A stretch of 64,000 bases of DNA from BOG-1155 sp963717985 (GCA_963717985.1 CAVQYC010000001.1:310001-374000); one strand, 5' to 3'. Shown: positions 9,648-18,378, numbered from the stretch's first letter. The notes: generated by a model not told the origin, from the letters alone. Made by a program: numbers and translations.

Positions 9648-12159
9648 CGCTTGATCCGCCTGAAGTACTTTTTGATATCACGCAGTTGAACCTGAATCTG
9701 ACGTTTCCGTAATTCGCGATATTTTGCCCAAATATTTCAACTTTGCAGTTGTTCCTCTTACCAAAATTATAGAACCAATGTTTATCAAAATATAAATGGC
9801 TTAAGCCGCCGTATGTTTTTTCGTATTCCCCGGGAAGCAGCGCTTGCCGGCGAGCCCTCTCGCACTCTTCTTTTTGTCTCAGGTCGGGGATGTCCAGGAC
9901 CAATACGCCCTTATTCGACTTTTTAAGCATTTTTTTTAAAACCTCCAGGGCATACTCGTAATCGGGAAAATAAAAGAATACGCTATTGGCGGTCACATAA
10001 TCATAGTTTTCGCGGTAATCCAGATGGATAGCATCGCAATTCCTAAAATCCATATTTACCATGATCCTTCTTGCGGTGGTTATCAGCGGGTCAGAGTAAT
10101 CTATTCCACCCACGCGATGGCCGGCAAGATAAAATGGATAAAGAAAAGCTCCGGAACCACAACCGACTTCAAAAATTGAGTCCGTCTCTCTCAGCGAGAT
10201 TTTTTCACCCACCAACCCGATGTATTGGTTCCATGCTTCGACTCCGATTGTTCCGTTGCCGTTATCAAATCCGTCTGCTTCTATCAGCCTTTGGAGAACG
10301 GCGCCGTTTTCTTTGGATCCTTCAATGCCCCTCAAATTGCGGTTGCCCCACACAACTTTCCACTTCGGGCTGTAATAGTGATCGAATATTTCCGCGATGC
10401 TCTCGATGAGCATCTCGTTTTCATGCGGCAACCGGATTGCGATACGCAGATAGTATTTGCCGGTGGTGAATTTGGCTGACACATCTTTGACGTAAATCGA
10501 GTACCTAGTAAGGAGGAGTTTCGTTAAAAACGATAATTCACTAGGGCTGTTCCTGAATTCAACCAACAGAAAATTCGCGCCGCTCGGGTGCACCTGTTCG
10601 ATAAAGCCTAATCCCCTCAGTTGAGAGGCCAGTGCCTCACGATCCTTGATTGTGTTTTTGTAAGAAAGCTCGAGCGACGTCCTGTGCTTCAGGATGATTT
10701 CCAGGAAATACTCTGCGAAGCTATTGGAGTTCCAGATAGGTAGCGCATCGTGAATTGCCTTATTGAATCCCTGATCGAAGGAGTAGGTAAAACCGATTCT
10801 GATGCCCGGAATTCCGAGGGTCTTGCTTAGACTTTTGACGACGATCACATTCTCCAGCGGCGTTTTTTCAAGCAGATCAATTATTGACCTATACCTTGAA
10901 AACTCGATAAATGACTCGTCGACGATGATCGTCTTATCCGGAACCTTGCGGGCGTAATCGAAAATCCATTCGGTTTCAACCAGGCTGCCGGTGGGGTTGT
11001 TGGGATTGACGAATACGACCGCTTCGCAGTCTCTCGCTTTCTCCTCAACCTGATTGCGGTCGATACCCACCTGATCAAGGTAGTACTCGCAATCCCTGAA
11101 TATGCGAGGATACTCTCCAAAAGTCGGCAGCGGGAGCAGGACACGTTTACCGCCGAAGCGGCCGGCCAACAGAGGATAAATTTGTGAAGCCCCATTCAGC
11201 ATGTTGATGTTTTCCTTTCTGCGCAGCAGAAAGAAGGCCAGTTTTTGGTTCAACACGTTTTGCGCGCTGCCGTAATTGACTATCAGGTTGGGCAAATTAT
11301 TTCTCATTTCCGACAGCATCGAGCTGTGAGGAAAATACATATTACGAATGAAACGAAAGTCGATCAGGTTGTAATTCCAATAACCGCCAAAGGTCTCCTC
11401 CAGTATATTGATCCTATTTTCTTTATTGAAAATGAATTCCGCGACGTTCAGGTCGTTCGGGTCATCCAGCTCTGCCCATTGTTCGTCTTCCATAATTTCT
11501 GCGAAAATCGTTTCTCGCTGCATGTAGATCAAGACTCCGAGGATCAGCTCATAATAACAGTTATCATCGATCACCTTTGCATAGTAGGTGAGCAGTTGTT
11601 TGAATGTCGTGCGGCAAAACTCTTTGGAAAACTTGTAAATATTCAACGTCTTATACTTGTCCGTAAAGTCAAAGTTGCTGTCCTGCAGGTGGGACGGAAT
11701 AATATTGGTTATCCTATGATCGGAGATCGTCACCACTGTGCCGTCCATGCCGCTCCTGAACTTGTCCACCAGGGCAACATTGGGGTATTTCGATTCGATG
11801 ATTCTTGTTATCACCGAAGGCTCGTAGATCAGGTCTGACTCTATCAGGAGGATGTCATCATCAATCGCTATCTTATTGATCGCTAAAGAGAGAGAGTAAA
11901 TATTATTCGTTTCCGCATAGCGGGGATTGTGAATAAACGTCACATTCACTTCCTTGTATTTCGTTGAGACAAAATCCACCAGCATGGAGTCGAGGTATCC
12001 GGTCACGATAGCGATTTCATCGATACCATGATCCAGCAGGCTATCGATAATTCCCTCGATAATTATCTTGCCATTGACAACCAGCAATGTCTTATGCCTG
12101 TTCTCCGTCAAAGGACGCATGCGGTTGCCATACCCTGCCGCTAAAATCACTGCCTTCAT
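9640..12159 (-). CDS. Three-domain fusion: sugar-phosphate-type nucleotidyltransferase, PLP aminotransferase/decarboxylase fold, SAM methyltransferase
   Basis: An 839-residue protein with three enzyme domains. Residues 1-240 form an NTP transferase: MKAVILAAGYGNRMRPLT, the LicC/RfbA-type nucleotide-binding start. About residues 280-640 form a class I/II PLP enzyme like histidinol-phosphate aminotransferase or threonine-phosphate decarboxylase: FVNPNNPTG, the Asp of IIVDESFIEFS and the Schiff-base lysine in VKSLSKTLGIPGIRIG. About residues 640-839 form a methyltransferase: SIFEVGCGSGAFLYP. The ATG at 12159 overlaps the flippase stop as ATGA, which decides the start; a longer reading frame upstream of it lies inside the flippase gene. 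A plausible pathway is decarboxylation or transamination of a phosphorylated amino acid, N-methylation and CDP activation, with the LicD-like neighbour as transferase. This is inference. Confidence 0.85.
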   Translation of the reverse strand: MKAVILAAGYGNRMRPLTENRHKTLLVVNGKIIIEGIIDSLLDHGIDEIAIVTGYLDSMLVDFVSTKYKEVNVTFIHNPRYAETNNIYSLSLAINKIAIDDDILLIESDLIYEPSVITRIIESKYPNVALVDKFRSGMDGTVVTISDHRITNIIPSHLQDSNFDFTDKYKTLNIYKFSKEFCRTTFKQLLTYYAKVIDDNCYYELILGVLIYMQRETIFAEIMEDEQWAELDDPNDLNVAEFIFNKENRINILEETFGGYWNYNLIDFRFIRNMYFPHSSMLSEMRNNLPNLIVNYGSAQNVLNQKLAFFLLRRKENINMLNGASQIYPLLAGRFGGKRVLLPLPTFGEYPRIFRDCEYYLDQVGIDRNQVEEKARDCEAVVFVNPNNPTGSLVETEWIFDYARKVPDKTIIVDESFIEFSRYRSIIDLLEKTPLENVIVVKSLSKTLGIPGIRIGFTYSFDQGFNKAIHDALPIWNSNSFAEYFLEIILKHRTSLELSYKNTIKDREALASQLRGLGFIEQVHPSGANFLLVEFRNSPSELSFLTKLLLTRYSIYVKDVSAKFTTGKYYLRIAIRLPHENEMLIESIAEIFDHYYSPKWKVVWGNRNLRGIEGSKENGAVLQRLIEADGFDNGNGTIGVEAWNQYIGLVGEKISLRETDSIFEVGCGSGAFLYPFYLAGHRVGGIDYSDPLITTARRIMVNMDFRNCDAIHLDYRENYDYVTANSVFFYFPDYEYALEVLKKMLKKSNKGVLVLDIPDLRQKEECERARRQALLPGEYEKTYGGLSHLYFDKHWFYNFGKRNNCKVEIFGQNIANYGNVRFRFNCVISKSTSGGSSDA

Positions 12160-13678
12160 CGTCCTCGCCTCCTCCGGACCAACCGTGCAACGCGGCCTGT
12201 GAGGTCTTCTCTGTAAAGCACGATAAGCGCGGGAAAATAGATCAATAACCCGAGGCATAAAGTAGTATACAAAAAACCGCTTACCATAAAGACGGCAACC
12301 ATGTTTCTGCAAGCTGTCTCAACAAGTTTTGTCACTGACCAGGCAACGAACAAAAAGAGCGATATGTTCGAAAACTGATGATACAGGAGCCGTTTGAATG
12401 ACAGGTTCAGGTATCGTGCGTTAAACCACAGTTGTATATTTATAAGAATGAAAGCGCTGACAACCATCTTTATTGATAGGCCGACCGCCCCTAAGTTCAG
12501 TCCGAACATTGCTCTCGGGGCAATGAGAAAAAAGGTGATCGGCAGCCCTATGACCATAGCAATGCACCCAATGTTTCGATAGAGCCGGGTCTGGTCGGTG
12601 GCGTAGAAAACCGAACCGCTCAGTTGTCCGTAAGTTTGATAAGGAGGGTAGAACGCCATAATAGCCGTCGGCAGCCACGCTTTCTCAAATTGCCGTCCCC
12701 CCAGCATGTACGATACCGTACCTGCATGAACGGCAACGAAACAACCGATAAAGGTAGACATCGAATAAAAAGCAGGTACGTAACGTCTGAAGAGGGCGGT
12801 CACGTCTTCTGCCCGCTTACCGCTGTACGCAATGGCGAACTCTCTCAGCAGCAGGGGGGTCATTGCACTCGTGAATAGAATCCCGATAGACGCGAGCTGA
12901 TAAGAAAAACTATAGAAACCCTGTTCAATACTGCCGTTACAGACTTGCAGCAGCCACCGGTCAAGGAGACCGACGATAAGTCCCACTAGATAATAAATAA
13001 GAAGGGGGTGGCTGAATGAATAGAATTCATGCAAATGCGAATGGACTTGCCCTTCGCTAAACCTGAAATCTTTCCCGGGCAAAAACTCCCGTCTGTGGAT
13101 AATCCAGGCAAGGGCCAGCCCGAAAAATACCATAATGAGATAGTGGTAAAAAAAAAATTGGCAAGATTCAACGAATTGAACAGGAAAAGAAGAACAATGA
13201 GTGCCAGCCCTAGTCCTTTCTGAATAATACGAGCCAGTTCGGCGGACACCGTTAAGCCGAAGGCGTCACCCATTTTGTTCATTATTTGAACCAGCCAGGA
13301 AAGAAGTGCCCAGATAGCTGCCAGAATGATATAAAACGTGCTCTGATTCGGCCAAAAATAGGTGTGGGTTGATGCTGCAAAGGATACGCCGACAAAAGAG
13401 CATATAGCCAAGGCAACGGACAGGACATAAAGAAGGTAGAACAGTACCAGCCCCGAATCTCTTTGTCTCTGAGAGAGCTTAATGTAAAAACCCTCCGATG
13501 TCCCCATATCTAGAAAAGAAACAGCCTGATTAAAGAAATTTGTGAGGAAGTTGAAATCGCCATATGCCTTGGGACCCAGTCCTCTGGGGATGATCGACTG
13601 GGTGACCACACTGATCAGCAAGCCGACGCAGTTGCCGATGAATTTATAGGTGTAGCGTTTGTGAAGAGAATCTGTCAT
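12156..13678 (-). pseudogene. Wzx-type polysaccharide flippase, frameshifted in a homopolymer
   Basis: A polytopic membrane protein of the MATE/Wzx superfamily that would flip the lipid-linked glycan across the inner membrane. The N-terminal part (from ATG 13678, MTDSLHKRYTYKFIGNCVG) reads through LANFFF. A run of ten A bases at 13148-13157 (T on the coding strand) then shifts the frame, and the rest continues as MVFFGLALAWIIHRREFLPG to the stop at 12156. One extra T gives LANFFFYHYLIMVFFG, a smooth hydrophobic segment, and a protein of about 510 residues, normal for Wzx. It is either a true or phase-variable frameshift or a sequencing error. It is the only flippase in the locus. Confidence 0.8.
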
Positions 13679-13737
13679 TGATACGTGCACATGCGACGAA
13701 ATGTCATGTCATGAAAGAGCGCGCACCGCGGCTCGCG

Positions 13738-14619
13738 CTATTGGTTCCTGTTCGCCAATCTTAGCTTCTTCATCACGGGAATCTCGCTGTCGTACACACG
13801 TTTGAGCCCGTCTCCCATAGCCCGCTCAATTACTCTGATATCTCTCACCAGACGCAGGAGACCCGGCGGTTCTACCGATGCAGCATGGTCACTCCCCCAC
13901 GTGGCGCGGTCCAGCGTGATATGCCGCTCGACGAAACATGCGCCCAAGACTACGGCGGCATAAGTAGTCTGCAAGCCTGTTTCATGCCCCGAATATCCGA
14001 TGGGGCAGTCGAATTCCTCCAGCAGGGTTCGAATCGTTCGCAGGTTCAGCTCGTCCGGTTTACAGGGATAAGTACTGGTGCAATGGTCCAGGATCAAACT
14101 TTCGGTACCCAGTACTTTTACGGCATCCCTTATCTGTTCCATCGTCGACATGCCCGTTGAAAGGATAAGAGGCCGCGAGGTACGCCTCACATAGAGAAGG
14201 AGCTCGTGGTGGGTGAGAAGGGCTGACGGGATCTTATAACACGCGGGTGAATACTGTTCGAGAAAGTCCACTGACGGCTTGTCCCAGGCAGAGGCAAACC
14301 AGATCATTTTCCGCTCTTCGCAGTATCGGGCGATCTCGTCGTACTCCTTCTTCCCGAATTCAACCCGGTATCGATATTCGAGATAACTTATGTAGCCCCA
14401 CGGCGTCTCCCGCATCGCCTTCCGCTGGTCAGCAGGAACGCACAGTTCCGGCGTACGTTTCTGGAATTTGACGGCGTCACAGCCGGCCAGATGGGCGGTA
14501 TCAATGAGTCTTTTAGCCGTGTCCAGATCTCCATTGTGGTTGATGCCTATCTCTGCCACAACAAAAGCCGGCTCACCGTGTCCGACCATGCGGGCGCCTA
14601 TCTTAACCTTCCCATTCAT
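13738..14619 (-). CDS. N-acetylneuraminate synthase-like (NeuB family) aldolase
   Basis: About 293 residues matching the NeuB TIM barrel: FVVAEIGINHNGD near the N-terminus, DAVKFQKRTP, ACYKIPSALLTH, LILSTGMST, STYPC and IGYSGHE, and FVERHITLDR near the end. NeuB enzymes condense phosphoenolpyruvate with an N-acetyl-hexosamine derivative to give a nonulosonic acid. The C-terminal SAF/antifreeze-like domain of classical NeuB is absent, as in some divergent members. I chose ATG 14619, preceded by GGGGA at six bases; an upstream GTG at 14688 lacks a ribosome site. It follows a NeuA-like gene, and the pair would make and activate the acid. No NeuC-like epimerase is visible in the window. Confidence 0.85.
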   Translation of the reverse strand: MNGKVKIGARMVGHGEPAFVVAEIGINHNGDLDTAKRLIDTAHLAGCDAVKFQKRTPELCVPADQRKAMRETPWGYISYLEYRYRVEFGKKEYDEIARYCEERKMIWFASAWDKPSVDFLEQYSPACYKIPSALLTHHELLLYVRRTSRPLILSTGMSTMEQIRDAVKVLGTESLILDHCTSTYPCKPDELNLRTIRTLLEEFDCPIGYSGHETGLQTTYAAVVLGACFVERHITLDRATWGSDHAASVEPPGLLRLVRDIRVIERAMGDGLKRVYDSEIPVMKKLRLANRNQ

Positions 14620-14694
14620 CGTTGTCCCCGATTGTGCATTCTCCTTAGAAGCATTTTGCGGCCTGTTTCCTGGAGATCCTTCCTCCACCCGGTT

Positions 14695-15414
14695 TCATCG
14701 GGCTTGAATTATACGCTCCATAAGTTCCAAATCCTCCCGTTCATCTACCTCAAACGAATAAAGGCGTGGCATCACGTATACGGCGACTGCCCCTCCCAAC
14801 CTGCTGGCATATCTTCTGATTACCCACGGCTTGAAGAGATACATCGATCCATTTTCCTCCACCGTCTCCCTCCCGATCTCCTGCCGACGAGGACGATGAG
14901 CCGGGTCGTAATTATTCGGCTCCGCGCCGTTTCTCGTCAGGGTCCAAGTGAACCTGCCAGCGTAACAGCCGGAAAAAAGCGAATCGGCGTGCTGCTCATT
15001 GAAAGTCTCAATGGCGTTGTCGATATCGTCGGACCGGCGCAAGGGGGAAGTTGCCTGCAGAAACACAACGAGGTCAGGCTCATGGCCTTCATCGTGCTTC
15101 AGGCAGTCCAAAGCGTGAAGAAGGACAGATTCTGAAGATGCCGTATCTCCGCTTATCTCGGGAGGTCGCCATACTATTTGTGCGCCGTACTCTCCCGATA
15201 TCGATGCAATTTCCCTGTCGTCTGTCGATATTATCACCCGCTCGACATATCTCGATGTCCGGGCCGCCTCTATACTCCAGGCAATGAGCGGTTTTCCTGC
15301 CAGGGGCAAGATATTCTTTCGCGGGATGCCTTTTGACCCACCCCGGGCCGGGATGATGGCAATTATCGATTGGCCGGATACGGCCGCGTGCCCTTGCTTG
15401 CTGTCTTCACTCAT
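14695..15414 (-). CDS. Acylneuraminate cytidylyltransferase-like (NeuA family)
   Basis: A 239-residue nucleotidyltransferase that activates a nonulosonic acid (sialic-acid-like sugar) with CTP. The N-terminal signature IIAIIPARGGSKGIPRKNIL is characteristic of CMP-sugar synthetases. Later features are PLIAWSIEAA, VIISTDDREIA, FLQATSPLRRSDDIDNAI and a C-terminal EVDEREDLELMERI, where the acidic residues usually bind Mg. It is the first gene of the minus-strand glycan operon. The upstream ribosome site is weak. Partner NeuB lies directly downstream. Confidence 0.88.
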   Translation of the reverse strand: MSEDSKQGHAAVSGQSIIAIIPARGGSKGIPRKNILPLAGKPLIAWSIEAARTSRYVERVIISTDDREIASISGEYGAQIVWRPPEISGDTASSESVLLHALDCLKHDEGHEPDLVVFLQATSPLRRSDDIDNAIETFNEQHADSLFSGCYAGRFTWTLTRNGAEPNNYDPAHRPRRQEIGRETVEENGSMYLFKPWVIRRYASRLGGAVAVYVMPRLYSFEVDEREDLELMERIIQAR

Positions 15415-15912
15415 ATCTTTTTTTGATCAATAGTCCGGGTATGTTCACCCATGACATCGGAAGAGGAACCGGGGAGGGATCAACAACCTGTCGTCAAAGA
15501 AAAAGATCAGGCTACCGCCTCTTTGGCCGATCGTAAGTCCTTGAAATGTTGCCCAATATATAGACAAAACCCGCGCTCTCACTTAACTCATGATAGTCGG
15601 CGCAGTCATCCGAACCCTCTTCTAATACGCATTTTCAGAGGATTCACCTCTTTCAGGAATCTCGATAAAGTCCAACTCTATCGAGCTTTTCCCATTAAAT
15701 CACCTACCCAAACAGGTAGGTGATTTCAGCAGGTCCGATAGCACAGAATGGAAGATGTAGGTGTCCCGAGCGTCGGATGGGGCGCTAACAAGACCTATAG
15801 AAAGCGGGTATGCTATCGAGAGCGGTTGCGGGTTTGGACAGAGACAGCGAATGTCGGCGAACGAATTACTCGAAGAATTATGATTAGGGAGGCCGGGCGT
15901 AAGCTAAATGGT
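15415..15912. other. Non-coding stretch upstream of the glycan operon
   Basis: About 500 bases without a convincing gene. The only structured element I see is the palindrome at 15697-15726. The stretch separates the end of the luxR-type gene from neuA and must contain the operon promoter, but I could not pick a convincing -35/-10 pair. Confidence 0.6.
15697..15726. promoter_or_regulatory. Lux-box-like palindrome, candidate LuxR operator
   Basis: A perfect 12-base inverted repeat with a six-base centre. Its inner 20 bases (15702-15721) read ACCTACCCAAACAGGTAGGT, matching the ACCT...AGGT ends and 20-base length of classical lux boxes. It lies between the LuxR-type gene and neuA, 283 bases upstream of neuA. 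No run of T follows on either strand, which argues against a terminator. Confidence 0.5.
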
Positions 15913-16659
15913 TTACTCTATATGAAGCAGACCATTTTGAAGAGCCACGGCAACAGCCTGAGATCTGCTCACGACCTGAAGTTTCTCCATAATGTTCTTC
16001 ATATGGAATTGCACCGTATTTGTGCTTATTGAAAGAATCATGGAGATTTCCCAGGTGCTCTTACCATCCTTCACCCAGTTCAAAATTTCCTTTTCTCTCG
16101 AAGACAGCTCCGCACATAACCGCCTCGTTTTCTCTTTGCCCACTCCTACAATTCGTTCAAAAGCCTGGTCTAGATGCGGGACAATATGACCCAGGATGAG
16201 CTCCGTACGAGGATGGTTGTCTATAGAGCTTCCGGCGAAAGAGAAAAGCGACCTCTTATCTCCGCCGAGAGTTCTTACTCCATGAGAGTATCCTTCTCTA
16301 AGCCCAAAATCCCGGGCGCAAGAGATAAATGCCTTAGCATCGTATTTCTTATACGTATCGGTCCAGTACTGAATTCCATTGACATTCCTGGCGCTCTCCC
16401 GAACAATGGGGTCAGTCTTATCGAACCCTTTGGCGATATAGAGACTACACCACTCAGGAGGAAAACTTACGTTATTAAAATGATTCTCGTCGATTGATGC
16501 CTCGGTCTTAAGAAGAGCACGCACTGCAAACTCATAAGGGAATAGACACGTGAGATGATTCGTGAGATTTATCAGATCTTCCTCGGTAACACAGGATAGA
16601 CTTGAATGGATTACCTCCAGAAGGAGAGACGCGTCATTCTTGGATAGCAGGTCTTTCAT
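15913..16659 (-). CDS. LuxR-type quorum-sensing regulator without adjacent luxI
   Basis: About 248 residues. The N-terminal two thirds match the autoinducer-binding domain: relative to the Trp of PPEW, a Tyr follows at +4 and Asp-Pro at +13/+14, the spacing of the AHL-contacting Trp57, Tyr61, Asp70 and Pro71 of TraR. A further Trp (QYW) and Gly (YSHG) follow one position later than TraR Trp85 and Gly113, suggesting a one-residue insertion. The C-terminus is a GerE/LuxR helix-turn-helix: LSSREKEILNWVKDGKS and STNTVQFHMKNIMEKL. I prefer ATG 16659 because a promoter-like pair overlaps the longer frame that begins with TTG at 16725. No luxI-type synthase is in the window, so it is a solo as seen here. 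Confidence 0.85.
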   Translation of the reverse strand: MKDLLSKNDASLLLEVIHSSLSCVTEEDLINLTNHLTCLFPYEFAVRALLKTEASIDENHFNNVSFPPEWCSLYIAKGFDKTDPIVRESARNVNGIQYWTDTYKKYDAKAFISCARDFGLREGYSHGVRTLGGDKRSLFSFAGSSIDNHPRTELILGHIVPHLDQAFERIVGVGKEKTRRLCAELSSREKEILNWVKDGKSTWEISMILSISTNTVQFHMKNIMEKLQVVSRSQAVAVALQNGLLHIE

Positions 16660-16696
16660 GCTCACGGGTGGTGTGCTTTTAAGGCGCCATTGTCTA

Positions 16697-16725
16697 TCTT
16701 TAATATAGGGCTTCGAGGATGTCAA
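16697..16725 (-). promoter_or_regulatory. Candidate sigma-70 promoter of the luxR-type gene
   Basis: On the minus strand TTGACA (16725-16720) is followed after 17 bases by TAAAGA (16702-16697), placing the start of transcription about 30 bases upstream of ATG 16659. Confidence 0.4.
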
Positions 16726-16753
16726 GCAAATTGTGTTTTCTTAGCCAAAAACC

Positions 16754-16781
16754 TTGACAAGGTGAACGTCCCATGTAAAAC
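16754..16781 (+). promoter_or_regulatory. Candidate promoter of the Gly/Ala-rich exported protein
   Basis: TTGACA (16754-16759), a 16-base gap and TAAAAC (16776-16781). The -10 match is weak. The site lies in the short divergent region shared with the luxR-type gene. Confidence 0.3.
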
Positions 16782-16844
16782 TAGCTTCTCTGTTGGCTGC
16801 GGCAGTAGGCCCCATGTGACGAAATGTATAGGGATGGAGGCAGT

Positions 16845-17198
16845 ATGAGCAGAATCATTAGCAGTTGTTTTCTCGTTTTACTCCTTGGGTTGGTGATCCC
16901 TTTTCAGCTATTTGCACAAGGGGCCGGTGCAGGGGCAGTCGGCAACAGTAACAGCACTAGTGCAGGTACGGGAACGGGCGCGCCAGCGACCGGCGGCGCT
17001 GCGGGCGCAGAAGCTGGTACGGGCGCCGGAGCGGCTGGAGCGGGCGCAGGGGCGGCGGCTGGAGCCGGTGCAGCGGCCGGGATAGGCGCCGGCACAATAG
17101 CGTTGGGGGCAGGCATTGCTGCTGCGGCAGCCGCGGCAGGGGCGGCAACGACCGGCGGCAAAAGTTCATCCTCCACTACGTCTACGAGCCATCACTAG
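16845..17198 (+). CDS. Exported Gly/Ala-rich low-complexity protein, unknown function
   Basis: About 117 residues. The first 24 form a clear signal peptide (MSRIISSCFLVLLLGLVIPF then QLFAQ), so the product is exported. The mature part is almost wholly Gly and Ala with some Thr and Ser, in runs such as GAGAAGAGAGAAAGAGAAAG, and ends with a Ser/Thr-rich tail and two His residues. ATG 16845 is preceded by GGAGG at good spacing; an upstream in-frame ATG is less well placed. Neither Cys nor a recognisable domain is present. It could be a surface or matrix structural protein, or only a repeat-driven sequence. It is divergent from the luxR-type gene, and its stop overlaps the end of the convergent lyase gene by 17 bases. 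Confidence 0.6.
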   Translation: MSRIISSCFLVLLLGLVIPFQLFAQGAGAGAVGNSNSTSAGTGTGAPATGGAAGAEAGTGAGAAGAGAGAAAGAGAAAGIGAGTIALGAGIAAAAAAAGAATTGGKSSSSTTSTSHH

Positions 17199-18351
17199 GG
17201 GTTTTCCTTTTCAAGGCGTCCGCCATGCGTTCCAGTCCCTGCATCAGCGTCTTCCTGGGACAGGCAAAGTTGAGTCGGACGAATCCCTCGCCGCCCTTTC
17301 CGCATTCCTTTCCGTCAGTGAGGGCCACCTTGGCCTCCTCAAGGAAGAACTCAAAGGGGTTTCCCTGTATGCCTGATTGCCTGCAATCGAGCCAGGCGAG
17401 GTAAGTCCCCTCCATCCGCGCCATCCTGAGCGAAGGGAGCTTCTCCCTCACGTATTCAGCCAGGAAATCCCTATTGGCGGTGAGGTAGCTCAACACTTGA
17501 TCGAGCCATTCCTGACCGTCTCTGAAGCCTGCCAGTGCTGCTTCCAGCCCCATGATGTTGACGTGGGGAATCAGTCCCTGGCGCCCTCTCATCCATGCCT
17601 CACGGAGGGCGGGGTTCCTGATGACAACAAAGGCACATTGCAGGCCCGCCAGGTTGAAGGTCTTGCTCGGAGCCATGAAGGTGATGGTCTGATCGGCCAC
17701 CTCGTTGCTGAAGGTGGCAATCGGTGTATGGCGGTAGCCGGGGTAGAGGAGATCACAGTGAATTTCGTCGGCGCAGATGAGGAGATTATGGCGCAGGCAG
17801 ATCGTCGCGAGCCTTTCCAATTCGTCTTTTCCGAATACCCGGCCCACGGGGTTGTGAGGGTTACAGAGGACAAAGACCTTTGTTCGGGGCGTAATGGCCT
17901 TCTCGAAGGCGTCGAAATCGATCTCGTAGGTGTCCCGGGTCGGGACCAGCGGCGCATCGTTGAGCACCCGGCCGCGCGCCACGGGGTCCGTGATGAAGTG
18001 GGAAAAGACCGGCGGCTGGACCAGCACCCCCTCCCCGGGATCGGCATAGAGAAGAAATGCGAGATTAAGTCCGGCTACTACGCCGGGAACGAAGAGAATA
18101 TGTTCCGCCGGGACCTCCCATCCGTAGAGCCTCAGAAGCCGCTCACAAATCACCCCTATAAGCTCGTCGCCCGGCCTGACGTACCCGAATACCCTGTGGT
18201 CCACCCGCTCGCGGAGTGCCTGAACAACCGGCTCGGGAGAGACAAAATCCATGTCTGCGACCCACAAGGGGATGGCGTCGTTCCCATACCTTTGCCACTT
18301 AAAGCTGTCGGTACCCTTTCGTTCGACGGGTTTATCAAAATCGTATCTCAT
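17182..18351 (-). CDS. PatB/MalY-type cystathionine beta-lyase / aminotransferase
   Basis: A 389-residue PLP enzyme of the class II C-S lyase subgroup. The N-terminal motif DAIPLWVADMDF is diagnostic for PatB/MalY. Further motifs are CNPHNPVGRV, the Asp in ICADEIHCDL and the Schiff-base lysine in APSKTFNLAGLQ; the C-terminal Arg that binds the carboxylate is in FVRLNFACPR. The expected reaction is beta-elimination of cystathionine or related thioethers to give pyruvate, ammonia and a thiol. ATG 18351 is preferred over the GTG two codons earlier by the conserved N-terminus MRYDFDKPV. It is 27 bases downstream of the HD-GYP regulator gene on the same strand and may be cotranscribed. Confidence 0.88.
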   Translation of the reverse strand: MRYDFDKPVERKGTDSFKWQRYGNDAIPLWVADMDFVSPEPVVQALRERVDHRVFGYVRPGDELIGVICERLLRLYGWEVPAEHILFVPGVVAGLNLAFLLYADPGEGVLVQPPVFSHFITDPVARGRVLNDAPLVPTRDTYEIDFDAFEKAITPRTKVFVLCNPHNPVGRVFGKDELERLATICLRHNLLICADEIHCDLLYPGYRHTPIATFSNEVADQTITFMAPSKTFNLAGLQCAFVVIRNPALREAWMRGRQGLIPHVNIMGLEAALAGFRDGQEWLDQVLSYLTANRDFLAEYVREKLPSLRMARMEGTYLAWLDCRQSGIQGNPFEFFLEEAKVALTDGKECGKGGEGFVRLNFACPRKTLMQGLERMADALKRKTPSDGS

Positions 18352-18378
18352 CTGCACGCGATTACCCCAAAGTTCGTT

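Noticed and set aside
13143..13160. Programmed ribosomal frameshifting in the flippase
   Set aside because: There is no slippery heptamer with a downstream pseudoknot that I can see; the simple homopolymer run better fits slippage or a sequencing error.
15697..15726. The palindrome as Rho-independent terminator of the luxR-type gene
   Set aside because: It has no T run on either strand, lies 187 bases beyond the stop, and has lux-box form; a regulatory site is the better reading, although not proven.
16904..17176. Ala/Pro-rich reading frames antisense to the Gly/Ala-rich protein
   Set aside because: They are mirror images of GGC/GCC repeats in the exported protein gene, without ribosome sites or signal.
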